NCBI GenBank assembly: GCA_046757565.1
Contig: JBHHYN010000094.1
Location: 1-11,646 of the forward strand
Direction: 5' to 3'
Length of the DNA stretch: 11,646 nucleotides
Source: JBHHYN01 sp046757565
GTDB lineage: Bacteria > Pseudomonadota > Gammaproteobacteria > Eutrophobiales > Eutrophobiaceae
Shown: piece by piece, positions 1 to 5,537 of the stretch
Layout: each line of letters begins with the position of its first letter
Position numbering within the stretch: position 1 is the stretch's first letter
Made by a program: the position numbers and the translations under genes
The notes under the pieces: model-generated
What the model saw: the letters and a program-made list of their open reading frames with translations, nothing else
The model's database searches: none
Told to the model about the DNA's origin: nothing

Positions 1-111
1 CGGGACAGCCGTGATAGAGACACAGAGATCACAGAATAAGAAAATTAACCACAGAAACGCATCGATCACAGAGGCATATAAGAAACTCTTATCACTATCA
101 AGACATATATA

Positions 112-139
112 TTGACAAATGATTGTGCAATTTTCTAAA
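112..139 (+). promoter_or_regulatory. Candidate promoter for the NapH-like operon
   Basis: A perfect -35 (TTGACA, 112-117) is followed after 16 bp by TCTAAA (134-139, four of six matches to TATAAT). Both lie upstream of the ATG at 249 and inside the repeat element described at 21-227. The spacing is acceptable but the -10 is mediocre. Confidence 0.35.
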
Positions 140-189
140 CAGTTTTAAATTCTCAGTGTTCTCGAAAACTTGTTCCATACGTTTTCTAC

Positions 190-209
190 CGCCTACTTCC
201 CTGTAGGCG
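190..209. other. Small leader stem-loop
   Basis: CGCCTAC (190-196) and GTAGGCG (203-209) form a perfect 7-bp stem with a 6-nt loop, 40 nt before the start of the NapH-like gene. It may be a structural part of the repeat rather than a regulator. No T-run follows. Confidence 0.5.
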
Positions 210-248
210 TCTGTGCCTCTGTGGTTAGTAATTAGTTAAGCCTTTATT

Positions 249-1232
249 ATGATACGTCACCTTAACAAGCTGCGTTGGCTGAGCCTGAGCCTGGTATTTG
301 CCATGCTGATCCTGCTGCCGTATCTTAGCGTTTATCAAACCTATGTCGCCGCCCACGCCTACGATCTGTTGTCGCCACCGGAACAACACTTATACGATGC
401 CATGGAGTGGCTGACGTCACCGTTTACCGGCGATCCCGCCGAAGACCTGGATGCGATTAAAGGCAGTGTCTGGTCGGGGACGCTGTTTGGGCTGAAACTG
501 AGCGATCCCCTGGCCGTCGCCGGCCAGATCGCGGCGGGCCAGGAGTTGTATGGCCCTTTTCTGATCACGGCCCTGATCCCGATTGCATTCACGGTGGTGT
601 TCGGGCGGTTTTTCTGCGGCTGGATCTGCCCGGCAACCTTTATCTATGAGTTAAACACTAATCTGGGGGCGTGGCTGCACAGGGCCGGTTTTCGCATGGG
701 TAACCGGCATTTTGATCGGCGCCTGAAATACCTGGTATTGGCTATGGGTCTGGGCCTGTCCGCCGTTTTCGGATCGGTGCTGGTAGCCGCCATCTATCCG
801 CCGGCCATCATCGGCCGAGAGATCTATTACGCTATTGCACTGGGTGGTTTTGGCGCCGGGGCGATATTTTTTGTATTGACCCTGCTGTTCGATCTGCTGG
901 TAGCGCGCCGCGGTTTTTGCCGCTACCTGTGCCCGGGTGGGGCGCTCTATTCGTTGTTGGGCCGTTACCGGTTGTTGCGTATCCAGCGTACCGTGCAGAC
1001 GTGTAACGACTGCGTGAAATGTAACGCCATCTGTGAGTTCGAACTGGATCCCATGCGCGACGGTTTTGGTCAGGAGTGTAATAATTGCACTGCCTGTATC
1101 GCGATTTGTCCCACCGATGCACTAAGCTTCACTGTTAATTATAAAGACCTGCCGTACCAGGGGCCCGGGCATTTAGGACACAAGTTCCGTGGTACGCATG
1201 AGTTTCATCGAGAACAGGGAGAAGTCGCGTAA
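249..1232 (+). CDS. NapH-like membrane-bound 4Fe-4S ferredoxin
   Basis: 327-residue inner-membrane protein of the NapH/NosH/MauN type, which passes electrons from the quinol pool toward periplasmic ferredoxins. Hydrophobic segments are seen near residues 10-30, 104-122, 160-182 and 196-218. The family-defining CxxxCP pairs are CGWICP (C123, C127) and CRYLCP (C224, C228). Two 4Fe-4S sites follow: C252-x2-C255-x2-C258-x3-C262 and C277-x2-C280-x2-C283-x3-C287-P. The first of these ends in Cys-Glu rather than Cys-Pro. The loop at about 31-100 is probably periplasmic and contains an SDPLAV stretch resembling NapH. The ATG has no strong ribosome-binding site. The stop overlaps the next start by 1 nt (TAATG), which indicates translational coupling. 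NapH and NosH cannot be separated here because no reductase gene is visible. Confidence 0.92.
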   Translation: MIRHLNKLRWLSLSLVFAMLILLPYLSVYQTYVAAHAYDLLSPPEQHLYDAMEWLTSPFTGDPAEDLDAIKGSVWSGTLFGLKLSDPLAVAGQIAAGQELYGPFLITALIPIAFTVVFGRFFCGWICPATFIYELNTNLGAWLHRAGFRMGNRHFDRRLKYLVLAMGLGLSAVFGSVLVAAIYPPAIIGREIYYAIALGGFGAGAIFFVLTLLFDLLVARRGFCRYLCPGGALYSLLGRYRLLRIQRTVQTCNDCVKCNAICEFELDPMRDGFGQECNNCTACIAICPTDALSFTVNYKDLPYQGPGHLGHKFRGTHEFHREQGEVA

Positions 1233-1840
1233 TGCGCAGGCGTCGATTTCTACAACAAGTGACATACGGTACCGGGGTACTGGCGGCAGGCAGTCTGCCT
1301 TATGCTATTGCACGATTGCTGGCGCCGGAAACTGAGCGAGCACCAGGCACCTATCTGCGTCCGCCCGGTGCACTCAAAGATGACCAGGCCTTCGTCGAGG
1401 CGTGCATCGGTTGCGGGCTGTGTGCGGAGATCTGCCCGCCCCGCTGTATACAATTCAACAAACGCGAGGGGGGCGCAGCGGTCAATACACCTTTCATCAA
1501 CCCGGAACAGAAGGCCTGCATCCTCTGTGGTAAGTGTATTGATGCGTGTCCCACCGAGGCGTTAACCGAGACCCCGCGAGAACAGGTCAATATGGGCATC
1601 GCCCGGATTGACCGGACGGCGTGTTACCCATGGGTGGACCGGGGGATCTGCGGGGCCTGTGCCAGTATTTGCCCGTTGGGTGATAAGGCCATCGGTTTCA
1701 AAATGTGGAACCAATATCGCCCCTTCATCAAAGACGGCTGCGTCGGTTGCGGTCTCTGTGTTGAAGTGTGTCCGCATCCGAGCCTGCCAATCCGGATTGT
1801 CTCCCGCTCCGAAGGGACTGTGACGAGTCATAAAGTATAA
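1232..1840 (+). CDS. NapG-like Tat-exported ferredoxin with four 4Fe-4S clusters
   Basis: 202-residue periplasmic-facing ferredoxin, the usual partner of a NapH-type protein in quinol-to-reductase electron transfer. The N-terminus MRRRRFLQ followed by a hydrophobic stretch (about residues 11-30) is a twin-arginine signal, so the protein is probably exported folded. Cysteine groups are C58/C61/C64/C68 with C72 close by, C96/C99/C102/C106, C131/C140/C143/C147 (the long-gap spacing typical of NapG/MauM) and C170/C173/C176/C180. Together these fit four 4Fe-4S clusters. The gene starts inside the stop of the preceding gene, with a purine-rich AGGGAGAAG just upstream. It could equally be called NosG if the operon serves nitrous oxide reductase. 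Confidence 0.92.
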   Translation: MRRRRFLQQVTYGTGVLAAGSLPYAIARLLAPETERAPGTYLRPPGALKDDQAFVEACIGCGLCAEICPPRCIQFNKREGGAAVNTPFINPEQKACILCGKCIDACPTEALTETPREQVNMGIARIDRTACYPWVDRGICGACASICPLGDKAIGFKMWNQYRPFIKDGCVGCGLCVEVCPHPSLPIRIVSRSEGTVTSHKV

Positions 1841-1842
1841 TC

Positions 1843-2421
1843 ATGCGACTCGACGTAAGGGTGTTCCTGATTTGTCTGGGGATGATTTTATCCATCCCCG
1901 CTTACGCACACCATGTCCTGGGAAGGCCCTCCTATAGCCTGAATGAAGACTCCAATACCCCCCCCAGCATGGAGGTGGAGACCCGGATTGGCGACTACGC
2001 CATAACTTACATGGTATTCCCCGCCTTTCCACGCCCCAATCAACCGGGGAGGGTCAACTTGTATGCCTCGCGCCTCGACAACGGCAAGCCTTTCCAGGGT
2101 GAAGTGACGTTCAAGGTACGGGATGACAGTTTTTTCCATGATAGCGAGGAGTTGCTGGGGGTGCAGCCTGCGGACGATAATGTCTACCGGCAGGGATTTG
2201 AGTTTCTCCGCAAGGGGGATTACATCATCCGCGCGGAGTTCATATCGGACGGGGTGCCCTATCAGATCGATTTTCCACTGCGTATCGGCAAGCCATCACC
2301 GTTCGGGCCGATTGGGCTTGCCATTGGCATCATTATTCTTGTCTTGATCGGCGTCAACATTTTACAAAGGAAGCGCCTGGTCAGCGCCCGCATCCGCAGC
2401 GCCCACGAGGGTGGCCACTGA
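1843..2421 (+). CDS. Membrane-anchored YtkA/FixH-like periplasmic protein
   Basis: 192 residues. A signal peptide (about 1-22, cleavage after AYA) would leave a mature N-terminus beginning His-His (H23, H24). A soluble domain spans about 25-150. A single membrane segment (about 156-174) and a basic tail (QRKR...) orient the bulk of the protein to the periplasm. The end of the soluble domain, FLRKGDYIIRAEF then YQIDFPLRIG, resembles the beta-sandwich of YtkA/FixH-like proteins, which are often found near copper or cytochrome oxidase assembly genes. This assignment is from pattern memory and is only moderately secure. The gene lies 2 nt after the NapG-like gene and overlaps the next by 1 nt (TGATG), so it belongs to the same operon. 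A role in metal handling or in holding the relay together is inference. Confidence 0.8.
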   Translation: MRLDVRVFLICLGMILSIPAYAHHVLGRPSYSLNEDSNTPPSMEVETRIGDYAITYMVFPAFPRPNQPGRVNLYASRLDNGKPFQGEVTFKVRDDSFFHDSEELLGVQPADDNVYRQGFEFLRKGDYIIRAEFISDGVPYQIDFPLRIGKPSPFGPIGLAIGIIILVLIGVNILQRKRLVSARIRSAHEGGH

Positions 2422-3929
2422 TGACCCTGACCTATCCCGGCTTGCCGCTCGAATGGGTGGCCGCCATTTGCCTGTTCATGGTGTCTCTGACGATGTGGGC
2501 GGTGCTGGTCCCTGGGTCGGGCCGGGTGGCGACGTTCCGGCTTATGATGGTGCGGCTGCCGCTGCTCGGCCCACTGCTCCGGTTTCTCACCGCCTCGCCC
2601 TGGCCGTTGCTGGCCCTGAAACTCGTCATGGTTGCCCTGTTTCTGTTGATCATTGCGGCCGGGCTATATGGCACGCCGGTAGCGGGGCGGAATCTGGCCA
2701 CCGTCCTTACCTGGAATATCTGGTGGACCGGGTTAATCCTATCGGTGTTTTTTCTTGGCTCCGCCTGGTGCGCCATCTGTCCCTGGGACGCCCTGGCAAG
2801 CTGGCTGGTGCGGCGGCGCGCCCATCCCGATAACAGCCTGAATCTGCGGGTCCCGCGCCTTCTGCGCAACGTCTGGCCGGCGTTGTTGATGCTGGTGGTG
2901 CTGACCTGGCTGGAACTGGGGCTGGGGATCACTATCAACCCCTATAGCACGGCACTGCTGGCCCTGGCGATAGTGGTTATGGCGACGCTGTCATTGGCGA
3001 TTTTCGAGAAGAAGGCATTCTGCCGTTATTTTTGTCCGGTGGGACGCACCATTGGCGCCTATTCACAACTGGCGCCGGTGGAACTGCGCCCCATCGATAC
3101 GGATATCTGTGCCCGTTGCACGACCCTGGAGTGCTATCATGGTAATGAATCCATCGAACCCTGTCCCACCCACCTGGTCATGGGACGGTTGCAGCAAAAC
3201 AGCTACTGCACCTCCTGTGGCAACTGTGTGCAGAGCTGCCCGCATCATAACATTGCCTGGCGCTTGCGCCCGCCGAGCCTGGAGGCCGTACACACGGCCC
3301 GGCCGCATTGGGACGAGGCCTGGTTTATGCTCGGTTTACTGGCACTGACCGGGTTTCATGGTCTGACCATGATGCCGTTTTTCAAGGAGTGGGTAAGCGC
3401 TCTGGCCTATGCTATCGGTGATTCGGGCCGGTTGCTCTGGAGTTTTTCCATCCTGTTGTTGCTGGGTCTGGCACTTCCAGTCGTTATCTATACATTATTA
3501 ACAGGCATCACCAGCAGTTTGGTAGCTCCCAGGGCCGGATTCAAGAAGCTCTTCTCCGGCCTGGCCTTCGCCGCATTGCCACTCGCCTTCGCCTACCATC
3601 TGGCGCATAACCTGAATCATCTGGTCAGGGAGAGCGCTGGACTGGGTGCGATCATTGCCGATCCCCTGGGAGCAGGCGCACGGCCCTTGAGCCTGCTGGA
3701 AAAGCATAGCCGCCATATGGACCTGCTTATCTCTCAGGATCTGCTGTTTGCCCTGCAGGCAGGTCTGATGATGTTTGGCTTCTGGATCAGTCTGAAGGTG
3801 ATTCAACAGCGGGGAAATAGTCTGGTGATCGATGCAGGCTGGCGCCTGTTCCCCATGGTGTTATTCGTCATGGGTGTCACGCTGTATCATCTGTGGTTAT
3901 TAATGCAGCCCATGGTCATGAGAATGTAA
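2421..3929 (+). CDS. Large membrane polyferredoxin (NapH/RdxA-like core plus C-terminal membrane domain)
   Basis: 502-residue polytopic membrane protein. The N-terminal half carries hydrophobic segments near 12-30, 63-82, 100-116, 152-170 and 176-196. It has the two CxxxCP-type sites seen in NapH/NosR/CcoG relatives, WCAICPWD (C117, C120) and CRYFCP (C201, C205). An unusual cysteine group follows (C230, C233, C238, C248-P), then a canonical 4Fe-4S site C263-x2-C266-x2-C269-x3-C273-P. Residues about 300-500 add roughly five membrane segments rich in histidine (H313, H393, H396, H400, H490), which a standard NapH lacks. The start overlaps the previous stop by 1 nt, with GAGGGTGG upstream. It is probably a quinol-linked electron-transfer protein. 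A heme or quinone site in the C-terminal part is a guess from the histidines. Confidence 0.88.
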   Translation: MTLTYPGLPLEWVAAICLFMVSLTMWAVLVPGSGRVATFRLMMVRLPLLGPLLRFLTASPWPLLALKLVMVALFLLIIAAGLYGTPVAGRNLATVLTWNIWWTGLILSVFFLGSAWCAICPWDALASWLVRRRAHPDNSLNLRVPRLLRNVWPALLMLVVLTWLELGLGITINPYSTALLALAIVVMATLSLAIFEKKAFCRYFCPVGRTIGAYSQLAPVELRPIDTDICARCTTLECYHGNESIEPCPTHLVMGRLQQNSYCTSCGNCVQSCPHHNIAWRLRPPSLEAVHTARPHWDEAWFMLGLLALTGFHGLTMMPFFKEWVSALAYAIGDSGRLLWSFSILLLLGLALPVVIYTLLTGITSSLVAPRAGFKKLFSGLAFAALPLAFAYHLAHNLNHLVRESAGLGAIIADPLGAGARPLSLLEKHSRHMDLLISQDLLFALQAGLMMFGFWISLKVIQQRGNSLVIDAGWRLFPMVLFVMGVTLYHLWLLMQPMVMRM

Positions 3930-3936
3930 TATAGAA

Positions 3937-4146
3937 TTACCACAGAGGCACAGAGGGCACAGAGTAGAATGGCACTTATTTAAGTCCGTCGTTCCCGCGA
4001 AGGCGGGAACCCAGTTAAACAAAATGTATTTTATTCACTGGATCACCGCCGGAGTTTATACCCGGATGGGTGCGGGGATGACGAAAGGTGAAAATTTTTT
4101 GCTTTTAGGGCTTAAGTAAGTGCTATTTGGCACAGAGGGTACAGAG
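3937..4146. repeat. CACAGAG 9-bp tandem array, interrupted by a miniature element
   Basis: Three near-identical units of about 9 bp (CACAGAGGC, CACAGAGGG, CACAGAG) occupy 3937-3964. Two more units (GGCACAGAGGGTACAGAG) occupy 4129-4146. Between them lies the inverted-repeat element at 3968-4127. The simplest reading is that the element inserted into a once continuous array of the same family as 21-227. Confidence 0.7.
3968..4127. mobile_element. Miniature inverted-repeat element, copy 1 (160 bp)
   Basis: Terminal inverted repeats of 20 bp (3968-3987 and 4108-4127) match at 17 of 20 positions, with consensus AATRGCACTTAYTTAAGYCC. There is no coding capacity. A perfect internal hairpin (GTTCCCGC, 3991-3998, with GCGGGAAC, 4003-4010) lies near the left end. 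The right third (GCGGGGATGAC to GCTTTTAGG) is shared with the copy at 9234-9342. No clear target-site duplication is visible. Confidence 0.7.
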
Positions 4147-4218
4147 ATTTTAAATTCATTAAATCTAATGAGTTGGAGAGGAGATCAATTTTTTTAATAT
4201 GGGAAAGACTAGGTAATC

Positions 4219-4833
4219 ATGGATCGGCGCAAGTTTTTTAAAAGCGGACTCGATAAGGTTTCCAGAACTGCGGTTAAGGAGATCGATGCCAGGGTGAAGG
4301 AACAGGCGACACGCTGGATACGCCCGCCCTATGCCCTGGATGAACTGGAATTTTTGCTTGCCTGTACGCGCTGCGATAAATGTATTGAGGCCTGTCCCCA
4401 TCAGGTCATTTTTTCATTGCCTGCCCGGCTCGGTGCACAGGTGGCCGGTACACCGGCCCTGGATCTGTTAAATAAAGGTTGCCGTCTGTGCGAGGAGTGG
4501 CCTTGCGTGATGGCCTGTGAACCCAAGGCACTGCTGTTTCCAGCGCCCTCTCCGCTACGGCCTTTACCGCAGCTTGCCAGCGCTGCAATCAATACGCAAA
4601 GCTGTCTGCCTTATCATGGTCCTGAATGCGGCGCCTGTGCCGGCAGTTGCCCCGTGCCGGGAGCCTTGATCTGGGACGGCGCCAGACCCCGGATTGATCC
4701 CGGCAAATGCATCGGCTGCGGCCTGTGCCGCGAGAATTGCATTGTTGATCCCAAGGCGATTGACATCCGATCACTACATCGAAGCGATACTGTCCCATCG
4801 GCCGCCCAGGCTGATGGAAACAGAACGCTCTGA
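4219..4833 (+). CDS. NapF-like ferredoxin with four 4Fe-4S clusters
   Basis: 204 residues. The segment RPP...CTRCDKCIEAC (about 35-59) and the block SCLPYHGPECGACAGSC (128-144) follow the layout of NapF, the cytoplasmic ferredoxin associated with periplasmic nitrate reductase. Cysteine groups are C49/C52/C55/C59, C88/C91/C96/C100, C129/C137/C140/C144 and C164/C167/C170/C174. The N-terminus MDRRKFFKSG looks like a twin-arginine motif but no hydrophobic core follows, so a cytoplasmic location is more likely. An AGG sits 5 nt before the ATG. The gene follows the polyferredoxin on the same strand after about 290 bp of repeats, so it may be separately transcribed. The first spacing inside group two (x2, x4, x3) differs from a standard ferredoxin. 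Confidence 0.9.
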   Translation: MDRRKFFKSGLDKVSRTAVKEIDARVKEQATRWIRPPYALDELEFLLACTRCDKCIEACPHQVIFSLPARLGAQVAGTPALDLLNKGCRLCEEWPCVMACEPKALLFPAPSPLRPLPQLASAAINTQSCLPYHGPECGACAGSCPVPGALIWDGARPRIDPGKCIGCGLCRENCIVDPKAIDIRSLHRSDTVPSAAQADGNRTL

Positions 4834-4903
4834 TTCATCTGGAATTTTATGTTATCCCGTGCCGGCGACTGGATTCGCCAATTTACCATCAATACTATGG
4901 GGT

Positions 4904-4917
4904 TTGATCTAAATCAA
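4904..4917. promoter_or_regulatory. Perfect FNR/Anr/Dnr box upstream of the HIG1 gene
   Basis: TTGATCTAAATCAA matches the consensus TTGAT-N4-ATCAA at all ten defined positions. It lies about 140 bp before the HIG1-type gene on the same strand. Possible -10 sequences are TAGCTT (4940-4945, ideal class II spacing but poor match) and TATACA (4947-4952, better match, about 7 bp too far). Activation of the small gene under low oxygen is the likely outcome. Confidence 0.8.
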
Positions 4918-4954
4918 GGCAATATCCGCAGCGGTCAACTAGCTTTTATACAGG

Positions 4955-4990
4955 TCCGGCCCTGTCCGGTTTCGTGCCGCTTGGGCCGGA
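4955..4990 (+). other. GC-rich inverted repeat in the HIG1 leader
   Basis: TCCGGCCC (4955-4962) and GGGCCGGA (4983-4990) form a perfect 8-bp stem with a 20-nt loop. It would sit near the 5' end of a transcript driven by the FNR box and could stabilise the mRNA or act as an attenuator. No T-run follows, so it is not a plain terminator. Confidence 0.5.
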
Positions 4991-5058
4991 GGACGAGGTA
5001 TACCTTTATGGTTACACCCTCATGTGGAAACGGGGGGTGATTCAATAGGAGGTTTGCT

Positions 5059-5253
5059 ATGAATCCGTTGACGATCTTGATAACGCTCGCCCTGATAGTG
5101 ACCATAGCGACACTTTTTACCGGCATTCTCTCCATGGGACATGGTGGTGAATTCGATGAAAAACACAGTACTCAGTTGATGGCCGCCCGGGTCGGGTCTC
5201 AGGGTGTTTTGATCCTGTTGCTCATTGCCGCACTCTATTTTGCCAATAGCTAG
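5059..5253 (+). CDS. Small HIG1-domain twin-transmembrane protein
   Basis: 64-residue protein with two hydrophobic segments (about 5-26 and 47-62) joined by a polar loop containing GGEFDEKHSTQLM and then AARVGSQG. The Arg44...Gln48 arrangement ahead of the second segment matches the HIG1 (hypoxia-induced, Rcf1-like) family, whose mitochondrial members associate with cytochrome oxidase. Bacterial members are small inner-membrane proteins of unclear role, often near respiratory genes. TAGGAGG lies 6 nt before the ATG, a strong ribosome-binding site that fixes the start. A perfect FNR box at 4904-4917 and a GC-rich stem-loop at 4955-4990 lie upstream, so low-oxygen expression is likely. Identity rests on length, topology and the loop motif. 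Confidence 0.85.
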   Translation: MNPLTILITLALIVTIATLFTGILSMGHGGEFDEKHSTQLMAARVGSQGVLILLLIAALYFANS

Positions 5254-5376
5254 CGTTACTGGGCGGCGCTGAAGAGACTCCTGGCCGCGCAGGAAGGATG
5301 GGGCTTTTTTTGTGTGAAACTCCGGGGTGTGACAGCTTCTAGTGTTATGTCCCACGCGTATGTTTCATAAATCGTG

Positions 5377-5501
5377 CCCATGGGCAACCCTCTCGAAGAC
5401 ACGCCGTGAATACATCCATGTAGGCTCGAGTGCCGCTATCCCCCGGGTCAAGCCCGGGGCAGGCTCTGCGGCACACGGTCTTCATGCGGGTTACCCATGG
5501 G
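5377..5501. repeat. Palindromic dispersed repeat between convergent genes (125 bp)
   Basis: The ends 5377-5400 and 5478-5501 are inverted copies matching at 20 of 24 positions (CCCATGGGYAACCC...GAAGAC). Inside, TGCCGC and GCGGCA flank a strong CCCCGGG/CCCGGGG hairpin around 5441-5460. The element resembles palindromic intergenic repeats common in gammaproteobacterial genomes. Lying between the 3' ends of the HIG1 gene and the porin gene, it could end or protect both transcripts. Confidence 0.65.
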
Positions 5502-5537
5502 CTTCAATATTTCAAAAGTTATTAGCGGGACAGGACG

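Larger units (their letters stand above)
21..227. repeat. CACAGAG-type palindromic intergenic repeat
   Basis: CACAGAG-like units run on the plus strand at 21-27, 49-55 and 67-76. The reverse form (CTGTGCCTCTGTGGTTA) lies at 211-227. This gives an inverted pair of arms around about 130 bp of AT-rich DNA. The right arm, reverse complemented, is nearly identical to 3938-3955 in this window, so this is a dispersed family. It fills most of the leader upstream of the NapH-like gene. Confidence 0.7.

Noticed and set aside
21..76. CACAGAG units as a CRISPR array
   Set aside because: The units are 7-9 bp with spacings from 0 to about 20 bp and no uniform spacers; no cas gene is present.
88..101. FNR-like site CTTATCACTATCAA upstream of the NapH-like operon
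   Set aside because: Only 8 of 10 defined positions match and its spacing to the candidate -10 is not ideal; too weak to list as a site although FNR control of the operon would make sense.
4172..4216. Purine-rich GGAGAGGAG followed by ATG at 4199 giving a five-codon frame, possible leader peptide before the NapF-like gene
   Set aside because: Too short, with no attenuator structure or regulatory codons.
5262..5311. T-run (5305-5311) after the HIG1 gene as an intrinsic terminator
   Set aside because: The nearest possible GC stem (5263-5267 with 5284-5288) ends about 16 nt before the T-run, so it is not a proper terminator hairpin.
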